Below are positions 1-5,559 of a stretch of DNA of 12,009 bases, one piece after another. The DNA lies in contig UQMO01000069.1 in the NCBI GenBank assembly GCA_900542125.1, forward strand, positions 1-12,009. The letters run 5' to 3'. The notes below the pieces were generated by a model, which had not been told where the DNA came from, made no database searches, and saw only the letters and a program-made list of their open reading frames with translations. A program made the translations under genes and the position numbers. Positions within the stretch are counted from its first letter, which is position 1, and every line of letters begins with the position of its first letter. This DNA comes from an uncultured Collinsella sp. (GTDB lineage Bacteria > Actinomycetota > Coriobacteriia > Coriobacteriales > Coriobacteriaceae).

Positions 1-48
1 CGAGATTCATGAGCGTCTCGTGGGCTCGGAGATGTGTATAAGAGACAG
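1..48. other. Illumina Nextera i7 adapter remnant at contig end (artefact)
   Basis: This stretch is library adapter, not genome. Bases 1-6 (CGAGAT) match the end of the Illumina P7 primer. Bases 7-14 (TCATGAGC) sit where the 8-base i7 index belongs. Bases 15-48 match the Nextera read-2 transposase adapter, beginning GTCTCGTGGGCTCGG and ending in the transposon mosaic end AGATGTGTATAAGAGACAG. Genomic sequence therefore begins at about base 49. Translated on the minus strand the adapter gives the familiar spurious tail SLIHISEPTRRS, fused to the mutarotase gene next to it. Recognition is from memory of the adapter sequence, and the match is complete over its length. Confidence 0.97.
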
Positions 49-663
49 GTCGAAGAGTTCGTGGGTAAGCGGCAGGTCATGGCCGATCATGGGGTTCTTG
101 CTGCGATGCTCAACATCAATCAGGCCCGTCGAGGGAACGGCAGTACAGAGCTCGGTGGCCTCACGCTGCTCAAAACGAAGCTCATAATCGTCATAGTACT
201 CGCCCTCGTCGAGCGGGCACTTAAAGCCGGGGTGGCCGCCCACAAAAAACGGCATGTCCTCGGTGCCCTCATTGGTCACCTCGTACGACACGGCCACCTT
301 TTCCGAATCGATCGTGTAACGAGCAACGATCTTAAACGGATACGGGTACTGCTCGAGCAACTCGGCATGGTCGGCAGAGCTTAGGCTCAGCGCGACCATG
401 TTGTCGCCCTGCTCCTCGAGCTTCCACTCCTGTTTGCGAGCAAAGCCGTGACGGGCAAGCTTGACCTCGCGGCCGCCCATGGTCATTGCGCGACCGTCAC
501 GAAGGCCGCCGCAGATCGGGAAACAAATGGGTGCCTGGCCCGACCACACCGCCGGATCACCCTGTCACAGGTACTCACGGCCGTTGGCCGCAATAGAAGT
601 GAACGACCCGCCCGCCGTGCTCAGTGCTACGCGGATAGAACCGTTATCAAGAACAAACTCCAT
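49..663 (-). pseudogene. lacX: Aldose 1-epimerase (LacX-like galactose mutarotase), interrupted by in-frame TGA and truncated at contig end
   Basis: Galactose-mutarotase-like protein of the LacX type, which commonly accompanies lac tagatose-6-phosphate operons; the physiological role of LacX is not well defined. The start chosen is ATG at 663, preceded on the minus strand by a purine-rich RBS (AAGGGAAGG). From there the frame reads MEFVLDNGSIRVAL, then NGREYL, then TGA as codon 33 (bases 565-567), then QGDPAVWSGQAPICFPICGG. In this family the stop position is normally Trp (the YLWQGD motif), so one TGG-to-TGA change explains the break. Downstream the frame is intact, with HGFAR at residues 72-76 and GGHPGF at 142-147, both typical of the family. 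The C-terminus, after residue 205 (HELFD), is missing because the contig ends in adapter. A shorter product could start at the GTG of codon 39. Whether the stop is a real mutation or an error near the contig end cannot be told from the sequence. Confidence 0.8.
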
Positions 664-930
664 AGGAGCCTTCCCTTTCTTACGACAGCCCGCCAAGTCA
701 ATAGGGCTGATAGAAAACCGGCCCGCGCCCCCTCACAGAAACGCGAGCCGTCAATTAAAAAGCTGCAAATCGCCAAGTATAGCCAAGAGCAAAGCACACA
801 AGCTCAGCAAGCAAAAATGTTATCGAAGCAGCTTACCGAACCAGAAAGCTTCGCAACAACAGCGGTAACCCCACAGGTACCCCCAACGTCAGCGAGAAGT
901 CAGCTGGCGAGGCAAGGTGCCGTGAAGCGA

Positions 931-959
931 GGCGGCATTGACCTTCTGGTCATGCCGCC
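931..959 (-). other. Hairpin: 12 bp with one bulge, 4-nt loop
   Basis: The arms GGCGGCAT/ATGCCGCC (931-938 with 952-959) and GACC/GGTC (940-943 with 948-951) pair around a TTCT loop, with t939 bulged. It is downstream of lacB on the minus strand. There is no T-run on either side, so a standard Rho-independent terminator is unlikely. Its role is unknown. Confidence 0.55.
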
Positions 960-1007
960 GAAGCTGAACGGCAGATTGCCCGCCAGATGGCTTCGCAGCG
1001 TCGACCC

Positions 1008-1035
1008 GTTACGCGGTTTGGTAAAACCGCGTAAC
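1008..1035 (-). other. Perfect 12-bp hairpin immediately 3' of lacB
   Basis: GTTACGCGGTTT (1008-1019) pairs perfectly with AAACCGCGTAAC (1024-1035) around a 4-base loop. It begins four bases after the lacB stop codon on the minus strand. No T-tract follows, so it could be a processing or stabilising hairpin at the end of the lacAB message rather than a strong terminator. It could reduce read-through into lacX. Confidence 0.6.
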
Positions 1036-1039
1036 CTCC

Positions 1040-1564
1040 TTAGTCGTGGTATTCGCCGCGGTCCCACTTCTCGAGGAACTCGTCAAAGAAGTGCGGGTCA
1101 GCCTGAGCCTCGGCGTCGGCCTTATTGCAGGCATCGATCTTGGCGATCAGGGCATCGTGCTCGGGGGTCTTCTCGTAGGGCTCCTCCAGGAAGGCAAGCA
1201 TGATATCGGCCATCAGGAACTCGCCGGTGATCTTGCCGCCAAAGCCCACGATGTTGGCGTTGAGCTCGCGACGGGCATACAGGGCAGAGGTCATGTCGCG
1301 GACCAGGGCGCAGCGGGCGCCGGGAACCTTGTTGACGGCGTTGGTGATGCCGATGCCGGTGCCGCACAGGGCCACGCCAAAGTCGGCCTTGCCGCTGGCA
1401 ACAGCCTCGCCCACGGCCTTGCCGTAGATGGGATAGTGCGTACGGGTGTGGCTGTAGGTGCCGCAGTCGAGCACCTTGTAGCCAGCCTGCTCCAGGCGGT
1501 CGGCCAGATAGATCTTCTCGTCCGTAACGATATGGTCGCAACCGATTGCGATGGTCTTCTTCAT
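1040..1564 (-). CDS. lacB: Galactose-6-phosphate isomerase subunit LacB
   Basis: LacB of 174 residues pairs with LacA to isomerise D-galactose-6-phosphate to D-tagatose-6-phosphate in the cytoplasmic tagatose-6-phosphate pathway. It belongs to the RpiB/LacAB sugar-phosphate isomerase family. Visible signatures are GCDHIVTD (residues 8-15), RTHYPI (41-46), the CGTGIG loop (67-72), whose Cys67 corresponds to the catalytic cysteine of RpiB-type enzymes, NAVNKVPG (75-82), LVRDMTSALY (87-96), NANIVGFGG (102-110), and the long conserved tail ADPHFFDEFLEKWDRGEYHD (155-174). Length and both ends agree with staphylococcal and streptococcal LacB as I remember them (about 171 residues). The ATG at 1564 has an RBS, AAAGGAC, 6 bases upstream. 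It lies 63 bases downstream of lacA on the same strand, so the two are almost certainly co-transcribed. The stop is TAA, followed at once by a perfect hairpin. Confidence 0.97.
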   Translation of the reverse strand: MKKTIAIGCDHIVTDEKIYLADRLEQAGYKVLDCGTYSHTRTHYPIYGKAVGEAVASGKADFGVALCGTGIGITNAVNKVPGARCALVRDMTSALYARRELNANIVGFGGKITGEFLMADIMLAFLEEPYEKTPEHDALIAKIDACNKADAEAQADPHFFDEFLEKWDRGEYHD

Positions 1565-1627
1565 CAGAACGTCCTTTCGTCTGAATTCACAAGTTGAGGT
1601 AGAAGTTCGAGTTCTCGGTGGCTCTCG

Positions 1628-2056
1628 TTAGGCCATCTTGTTGAGCATGTCGACACGGATCTGGTGACGGCCGCCGGCGTACTGTGCACGCAGGAACTCG
1701 CGGGCGATCTTCTTGGCGACCTCGGTGCCCACAACGCCCGGGCCCATGGTGACCATGCGCGAGCCGTTGTGCTCGCGGGTCATGTAGGCAGAACGCTCGT
1801 CGGAAATGTTGGCGACGACCATGCCCTTAATCTTGACGGCGGCCATATAGGAGCCGACGCCGTACTTATCGAATGCAAAGCCCTGGGAATCCTTGTGCTC
1901 CAGCAGGTCCTTGGCAACGGCGGTCGCGGAATCGACAAAGTCCGCGGCAGGGGTCTCGGAATAGTCGACGACCTCGTGACCGTCGGCGATGAGCATCTCC
2001 TTGATGGACTCCTTCATCGACATACCGTCGGCATCGGAAGCGATTACAACCCTCAT
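1628..2056 (-). CDS. lacA: Galactose-6-phosphate isomerase subunit LacA
   Basis: LacA of 142 residues, exactly the usual length, is the partner of LacB in galactose-6-phosphate isomerase. Signatures are VVIASDADG (3-11), DFVDSATAVAKD (39-50), a FDKYGVGSYM loop (62-71) in place of the cysteine-containing loop of LacB, KIKGMVVANISDERSAYMTR (75-94), HNGSRMVTMG (96-105) and the LacA-diagnostic end GGRHQIRVDMLNKM (128-141). Known for the family: LacA lacks the catalytic Cys, and active sites form between the two subunits, so neither works alone. The start at 2056 is supported by a near-ideal SD, AAGGAGGA (2061-2068), 4 bases upstream. It is the first gene of the lacAB unit; the terminator of the upstream membrane-protein gene separates it from the rest of the minus-strand genes. 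The leader holds GAAC/GTTC motifs rather than the LacI operators seen at lacE. Confidence 0.97.
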   Translation of the reverse strand: MRVVIASDADGMSMKESIKEMLIADGHEVVDYSETPAADFVDSATAVAKDLLEHKDSQGFAFDKYGVGSYMAAVKIKGMVVANISDERSAYMTREHNGSRMVTMGPGVVGTEVAKKIAREFLRAQYAGGRHQIRVDMLNKMA

Positions 2057-2296
2057 GACATCCTCCTTGAGAGATACGCAGGTGCGTAGTTTCTGTTTGG
2101 AAGTGTTGAATCGCGTTCAGGTCCGGGCATCTGAATGTGCGGTTCTTCACTGTTCATGTTTATTTGAACACATTCGAACAGTAACTGCAACAACTATTTG
2201 TTTATCTTTGTTCTTTTTTGAACAAATACCGTTCACAGATGATTGCTGACCGTTTGGACTGGGCACGGACGTAGCGACCATGTGTTCAACAAACAA
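2057..2296 (-). promoter_or_regulatory. lacAB promoter region with clustered GTTC/GAAC boxes
   Basis: This AT-rich leader of lacA holds an unusual density of GTTC/GAAC boxes: GTTC at 2142, 2152, 2210, 2231 and GAAC at 2166, 2176, 2220 (plus-strand first base). Two inverted repeats are visible: TGTTCA-N8-TGAACA (2151-2170) and TTTGTTC-N6-GAACAAA (2207-2226). The paired GAACA at 2166 and 2176, a 10-bp direct repeat, matches the region upstream of lacF in 13 of 16 bases. A weak promoter is possible on the minus strand: -35 TTGCAG (complement of 2185-2190), 17-bp spacer, -10 TCAAAT (complement of 2162-2167). No CG-centred LacI operator was found here. The motif assignment is what I see; that a regulator binds it is inference. 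Confidence 0.5.
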
Positions 2297-2329
2297 AAGG
2301 GCGGCCGAGAACGTGTCTCGTCCGCCCTT
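2287..2329 (-). terminator. Rho-independent terminator of the membrane-protein gene
   Basis: AAGGGCGG (2297-2304) pairs with CCGCCCTT (2322-2329), and after one mismatch CGAGA (2306-2310) pairs with TCTCG (2316-2320) around a 5-base loop. On the minus strand the stem is followed by TTTTGTTTGTTG. It lies 34 bases after the stop codon at 2364 and separates this gene from lacAB. Confidence 0.85.
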
Positions 2330-2363
2330 CTCACGGTTGATCTTCCAAAGATCGCTTTGCCGC

Positions 2364-3386
2364 CTACTCAGACTGCCCGCTCTTCTTGGCATGTCTGGAC
2401 GGAGCGCTCAAGAAACGACCCGTCAGATAGTTCGCGGGACCGTAGATATCGATCCCCAGCAGCACGTGTCCTAGCCATAGGAACGCCACGAGCACCAGTA
2501 GAGGAATCACACACGAGGTCACGATCATCACGATGACGCCTTCGATGAGGTCGGTCACCTGCTGCACGATCTCGTCGGTCATCTGCTTGGCACCACTGGT
2601 TACCGACGTAACAAGGCTCGATGCCCCATCGGTCAACTGCTCGAGCACGTTTTTGGACTCCGTGGCCTCGGATTTTTTCTTGTTCGATTTTGAGCTGGTC
2701 TCGGCTGACTTGTCCGTGGTGTCGGCTGCGTCCGCAGCCTTTTGCTCAGCTTGCTCAATACTTACGCGATACGTTTCATCGACCTTCTGCGACACCCATA
2801 CGCTCGCAGGCACGAGCGCCATGCCGATCACGGCAACCACCAGCACGCGAGTCGCCACACGGCGCAGGACAGCGCTCGTGCTCCAGCGCCCGTGAATGCC
2901 GAGCGACACCGCAAAGAGCACCAACGCAAACGGGATTAAGATGCCCAAGCCAACTGACCACAAAATCGTGAGCAAATATTTCTCTAGGTAGAGCACGGCA
3001 AGCACGATACCAAGGTTGCCTGAAAGCTGCGCGAGCTGCTCGGCAACCGGCGTTCCCGTATCACCCGGCAGTGCGGTAATGCCCGCAGACAGCGCCACGC
3101 ACGAGGTCGTGAGCGCCAAAACATTGCCCTTCTTTTGATCGATGACCTCGATGGTGGAGTCCCAAGTCTTGGTATCGGCGAAATGCGGACGAGCTACAAA
3201 GCCCGACAGCAACGCCAGCACCACGAGCGCAACGATGATACCGATCTGCAGCTTTTTGTTTGCGCACACGACATCGGACAGGCTGGGCTGCAGCTCGGTT
3301 ACCGTCGTGTGCTCGGTTATCTGGACAGGACGCCCATGAGCCATCTCGTGCGCGTCTCTTTTTTGTATTGACCCGTTATCCGGCAT
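2364..3386 (-). CDS. Membrane protein of unknown function, about five transmembrane helices
   Basis: I do not recognise this 340-residue protein as any named family. The start is ATG at 3386, supported by a strong SD, GAGGAGG (3394-3400), 7 bases upstream. Residues 1-45 are hydrophilic, with no signal peptide. Hydrophobic segments are at about 47-65, 124-143, 144-164, 178-198 and 282-310. Between the last two lies a soluble stretch (200-280) that is Ala/Glu/Gln-rich, then a low-complexity Lys/Ser/Thr/Glu segment (about 217-246, with KKK at 236-238), then a Thr/Ser/Val-rich amphipathic run, possibly a coiled coil. The segment 90-106 is moderately hydrophobic and lies in what would be the first extracytoplasmic loop. 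The C-terminus is basic. A promoter upstream and a terminator downstream make it a monocistronic unit between lacF and lacAB. Nothing in it suggests sugar transport or PTS chemistry, so its place in a lac locus is unexplained. Confidence 0.75.
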   Translation of the reverse strand: MPDNGSIQKRDAHEMAHGRPVQITEHTTVTELQPSLSDVVCANKKLQIGIIVALVVLALLSGFVARPHFADTKTWDSTIEVIDQKKGNVLALTTSCVALSAGITALPGDTGTPVAEQLAQLSGNLGIVLAVLYLEKYLLTILWSVGLGILIPFALVLFAVSLGIHGRWSTSAVLRRVATRVLVVAVIGMALVPASVWVSQKVDETYRVSIEQAEQKAADAADTTDKSAETSSKSNKKKSEATESKNVLEQLTDGASSLVTSVTSGAKQMTDEIVQQVTDLIEGVIVMIVTSCVIPLLVLVAFLWLGHVLLGIDIYGPANYLTGRFLSAPSRHAKKSGQSE

Positions 3387-3424
3387 TTGGATACCTCCTC
3401 AGTCCGGCGTTTAATGCGAAAGGA

Positions 3425-3453
3425 AGTATACCCACCGAGCAAAAATCGAACGG
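3425..3453 (-). promoter_or_regulatory. Candidate promoter of the membrane-protein gene
   Basis: On the minus strand the -10 is TATACT (complement of 3425-3430), 5 of 6 consensus. A 17-base spacer separates it from a poor -35, CCGTTC (complement of 3448-3453). It lies about 40 bases upstream of the ATG at 3386. The -35 overlaps a CCGTTC word of the kind seen in the lac leaders, which may be coincidence. Confidence 0.4.
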
Positions 3454-3503
3454 GAGGACCAACGGAGCGCAACAAGACTGTCCCCAATGACTGTCTCGGG
3501 ATG

Positions 3504-3570
3504 AGTTGCGGTGGAATAGGGATTGTTTTGCGCCCGCCGGCCCCTATTCAGTCCCCATTTCACCGCAACT
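3504..3570. repeat. 67-bp imperfect palindrome (REP/MITE-like)
   Basis: The arms AGTTGCGGTG (3504-3513) and CACCGCAACT (3561-3570) are perfectly complementary. Pairing continues inward with few mismatches (GAAT, AGGG and ATTG opposite CATTT, CCC and CAGT), giving a long imperfect stem up to about 3525/3549 with a GC-rich apex. It sits in non-coding sequence between the membrane-protein gene and the lacF terminator. The shape is that of a dispersed palindromic element; the copy number in the genome cannot be seen from one window. Confidence 0.7.
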
Positions 3571-3577
3571 TGGAGGA

Positions 3578-3617
3578 GGACAGAAAAAGCTCTGCCGCGG
3601 GTAGCGGCAGAGCTTTT
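3578..3617 (-). terminator. Rho-independent terminator of lacF
   Basis: A perfect 14-bp stem, AAAAGCTCTGCCGC (3585-3598) with GCGGCAGAGCTTTT (3604-3617), closes a 5-base loop. On the minus strand it ends in TTTTTCTGT. It starts 27 bases after the lacF stop codon. The plus-strand side also ends in TTTT, so it may work in both directions. Confidence 0.93.
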
Positions 3618-3644
3618 GGAAGGGGACTTGATTGTGCGGACTCG

Positions 3645-3983
3645 TTAGGCGAGCTTGGCCTCGAGCTCGGCGATGCGCTTGTAAGCATCGATGGTAAAGC
3701 GGGCCTGCTTCTCCAGAATCATAGTGGTCATGAGAGTGTCCTGAGCGTGAGCCATGATGAAGGTCATCTCCATCTCGCCACCGCCGGCCTCCTGCGAAAG
3801 CAGCTTGGTCTGCGTGTCGTGGGCACCGATGAGCGCATCGCTGGCATCCTTGTGCAGCTGTTCGGCCTTCTCAAAGTCACCCTCGCGAGCAGCATCGAGC
3901 GCTGCAAGCAGATCGGTCTGGGCGTCACCTGCATATGCGACAATCTCGAATCCAACCATCGAGATTTCTTCTTTGGTTGCCAT
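3645..3983 (-). CDS. lacF: PTS lactose-specific EIIA component LacF
   Basis: EIIA of the lactose/cellobiose PTS family, 112 residues (usual about 105), cytoplasmic and trimeric in known members. It takes phosphate from HPr and passes it to the EIIB domain of LacE. The phosphorylated histidine is His79 in FIMAHAQD (75-82), with Asp82 as the conserved neighbouring acid; these correspond to His78 and Asp81 in the lactococcal protein. The N-terminal helix EEISMVGFEIVAYAGDA and the Ala/Glu-rich helices are typical of the three-helix fold. The ATG at 3983 has RBS GAAAGGAA (3990-3997), 6 bases upstream. It is separated from its permease partner lacE by lacI1 and read in the opposite direction, so dosage of EIIA and EIIBC is controlled from two promoters. 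It is followed by a strong terminator and looks monocistronic. Confidence 0.96.
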   Translation of the reverse strand: MATKEEISMVGFEIVAYAGDAQTDLLAALDAAREGDFEKAEQLHKDASDALIGAHDTQTKLLSQEAGGGEMEMTFIMAHAQDTLMTTMILEKQARFTIDAYKRIAELEAKLA

Positions 3984-4080
3984 ATTGCGTTCCTTTCACA
4001 TATGAACCAATGGAGAGCATCGCGTCCGGGCATACGCGCTGCGTTGTGTATGACAGAAACAATAACATTCAAACAAAAAA

Positions 4081-4166
4081 GAACAGCGTAAAACGTAATT
4101 TCGAGCTATGAACGGTCGCTTTTCGCCCGTGAACGGTTTTTAAACCAATCTGAACAATATCGAACA
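4081..4166 (-). promoter_or_regulatory. Phased GAAC-box array upstream of lacF
   Basis: Four GAAC boxes in one orientation begin at 4110, 4131, 4152 and 4162, spaced 21, 21 and 10 bp, so all lie on one face of B-DNA. The outer two are TGAACGGT (4109-4116, 4130-4137) and the inner pair is TGAACAATATCGAACA (4151-4166). A further GAAC is at 4081. The array lies between the lacI1 stop and lacF, about 130-180 bp upstream of the lacF start. No LacI-type operator is present. The word ACAATATCGAACA (4154-4166) recurs exactly in the lacG2 leader (10461-10473). That an activator or repressor binds here is inference. Confidence 0.55.
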
Positions 4167-4197
4167 CAATTAGCGGCAACCCAAACAGACCTGCGCC

Positions 4198-5202
4198 CTA
4201 GCGTACATCGCGCACCGTATCGCCCTCGACGAGCACGCCCGGAAACAGCATGTGCTCCACACCGGGCGCAACGCCCTCGGCGCCGGCAATCTTGTCGACC
4301 GCCCACATGCCGACGCGCTTGTTGTCAAAGCGCACCGTGGTCAGGCGACGGTCGGGCACGATATCGCCCAGGCTGTCATCAACACCCACCACACTCACGT
4401 CCTCGGGCACGCGCTTTCCGCGCGACTCGAGCCCGCGAATGCAGCCGTAGGCCATGGCGTCGTTGGAAGCATAAATGGCCGTACAGGTCGGATCATCCGC
4501 CAGGGCCTGACCTGCGGCATATCCGCTCTGCGCCGTCCAATCGCCACGGATAAGTCGCGGTGGCTCAATGCCATGCGCGCGCAATGTCTCGCGCCAGCCT
4601 TCCTCGCGCCGCATGCCCGAAAGCGAGCGCTCGGGACACGAGATAAAGTGCACGGTCTTGTGCCCCCGCTCCAGCAAGTACTCGACCACCTGGCGCGAGC
4701 AATCGAACTGGTCGTTATCGACCGTTGAACAGAGCGGGTGCTCCAACATCGTAACGAGCACCGTCTGCATGCCGGGCAGCGGCTCAAAAGTGCCAAAGTC
4801 TGCCGGCATGCGATTCATGATCACAACCATACCGTCCACTGGCAGTGCGCTCATGCGCGACGATGCGCTCTCGAGGGTATACGGATGCCCGTCTACTTTA
4901 GTGAGGGTGATGGCATAGCCGTGCTTATCGGCCGCGGCGGCAAAGCCCTCCATACGGTCGAGATTGCCGGTGCCGGTAATGTTGAACATGGCGACGCCGA
5001 CGGTCTTAAACTTACCGCGGCGCAGCGATCGACCGGCAAAATTGGGGCGATACCCCAGCTCGCGCATGGCGGCACGCACGCGTTCCTTGGTCTCGGGGCG
5101 CACGCTGGGCGAATCGTGCACGGTGCGCGAGACCGTCTGCTCCGAGACGCCCGCGAGGCGCGCTACGTCTTTGACGGATACCGATTTTTTAACAGCGGCC
5201 AT
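4198..5202 (-). CDS. LacI-family transcriptional repressor, divergent from lacE
   Basis: LacI/GalR-family repressor of 334 residues, full length for the family. The N-terminal helix-turn-helix is VKDVARLAGVSEQTVSRTVH (10-29), with Glu21-Gln22 at the positions that read the operator in E. coli LacI (Tyr17-Gln18) and the invariant TVSR (23-26). The hinge GYRPNFAGRSLRRG (50-63) follows. The sugar-binding core shows VDGMVVIMNR, a GDW...SGYAAGQAL segment, ASNDAMAYG, DVSVVGVDDS and LTTVRFDN, all usual for the family. It is divergent from lacE-lacG, and an operator lies 15 bases upstream of its own ATG (O1), with two more in the lacE leader. That points to autoregulation and control of lactose uptake. 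The inducer is unknown; lactose-6-phosphate or galactose-6-phosphate would be the natural guess. This is not the DeoR-type LacR known from staphylococcal and streptococcal lac operons. The RBS (AGAAAGA) is weak. Confidence 0.93.
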   Translation of the reverse strand: MAAVKKSVSVKDVARLAGVSEQTVSRTVHDSPSVRPETKERVRAAMRELGYRPNFAGRSLRRGKFKTVGVAMFNITGTGNLDRMEGFAAAADKHGYAITLTKVDGHPYTLESASSRMSALPVDGMVVIMNRMPADFGTFEPLPGMQTVLVTMLEHPLCSTVDNDQFDCSRQVVEYLLERGHKTVHFISCPERSLSGMRREEGWRETLRAHGIEPPRLIRGDWTAQSGYAAGQALADDPTCTAIYASNDAMAYGCIRGLESRGKRVPEDVSVVGVDDSLGDIVPDRRLTTVRFDNKRVGMWAVDKIAGAEGVAPGVEHMLFPGVLVEGDTVRDVR

Positions 5203-5216
5203 AGGTCGATCTTTCT

Positions 5217-5233
5217 ATGTCAACGATGCCATT
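5217..5233. promoter_or_regulatory. LacI-type operator O1 (lacI1 leader)
   Basis: ATGTCAACGATGCCATT, with CG centre at 5224-5225, matches O2 in 15 of 17 positions. It lies 15 bases upstream of the lacI1 ATG, so it probably mediates autorepression. Confidence 0.75.
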
Positions 5234-5361
5234 GGTGGCACCTTGCGCAGTCATTTTTAACGCCTTCAAGTATATCCAACGCCTCCCCCACCATACGCTC
5301 ACCACACAAAACCTACCGTTCACCGACATTTTTGCTTCCCCGAACGGCTTTTGTCGCCCAA

Positions 5362-5378
5362 ATGTTAACGTTGCCATT
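5362..5378. promoter_or_regulatory. LacI-type operator O2 (lacE upstream)
   Basis: ATGTTAACGTTGCCATT, with CG centre at 5369-5370. The centre is 120 bp from that of O3 and 145 bp from that of O1, distances that would allow looping by a tetramer. Confidence 0.8.
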
Positions 5379-5480
5379 GTGCAAACACAGAGCCACCGGG
5401 CGGCTCAAACGTTTACGCGCAAGGAATCGACGGTCCACAGGCACAGGGGCCATCGGTTCGCGTCTTATTTTGTGTCGCAA

Positions 5481-5497
5481 AATGGCAACGTCAACAT
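5481..5497. promoter_or_regulatory. LacI-type operator O3 (lacE leader, inverted)
   Basis: Read on the minus strand this is ATGTTGACGTTGCCATT, differing from O2 at one position but in the opposite orientation. It lies 62 bases upstream of the lacE ATG. Confidence 0.8.
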
Positions 5498-5559
5498 TTT
5501 GGCAACCAAACGTCAAAAGCTACCATCGTTGCCAACCCACCGACTCTTAGGAGCTTTGC

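Larger units (their letters stand above)
664..1039. other. 376-bp gap between lacB and lacX; structured, no gene recognised
   Basis: No credible coding region was found on either strand; the open plus-strand frame across it has no family signature and also runs over lacX and lacB. Read in the lac direction (minus), the gap starts with an SD-like AAGGAGG overlapping the lacB stop, with no start codon at a usable distance. Two strong hairpins follow (1008-1035 and 931-959), then a direct repeat of GTCAGC (plus strand, about 887-905), then an AT-richer stretch leading to the lacX RBS. Neither hairpin is followed by a T-tract on the minus strand. The content could be a dispersed repeat, a structured RNA or mRNA-stabilising hairpins. 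I cannot decide between these. Confidence 0.5.
5203..5559. promoter_or_regulatory. Divergent lacI1-lacE regulatory region
   Basis: This 357-bp region separates two divergent starts and holds three LacI-type operators (listed separately). It also has two isolated TGGCAAC half-sites, at 5500-5506 (plus) and 5528-5534 (minus orientation), the second only 26 bases before the lacE start. An AAACGTTT core at 5407-5414 is a weaker candidate. An inverted CCGTTC (5316-5321) / GAACGG (5342-5347) pair belongs to the other motif class of this locus. The lacE RBS is TTAGGAG (5547-5553), 6 bases before the ATG. I see TATACT on the minus strand (complement of 5271-5276) as a possible -10 for lacI1 but no convincing -35. 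I found no confident core promoter for lacE. Confidence 0.6.

Noticed and set aside
34..384. Plus-strand open frame starting MYKRQ
   Set aside because: Its start lies in the adapter and the rest is antisense to the mutarotase gene.
565..567. Selenocysteine or programmed recoding at the TGA
   Set aside because: The family residue here is Trp, not Cys, and I see no SECIS-like hairpin just after the codon; nonsense mutation or sequence error is simpler.
448..1203. 251-residue plus-strand open frame over the lacX-lacB gap
   Set aside because: It overlaps the reverse strands of two recognised genes, is Arg-rich, has no family signature and would contain the hairpins as coding sequence.
5404..5417. 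AAACGTTT core as a fourth lacI1 operator
   Set aside because: The central eight bases are symmetric, but the flanks lack the TG...CA ends that all six accepted operators share.
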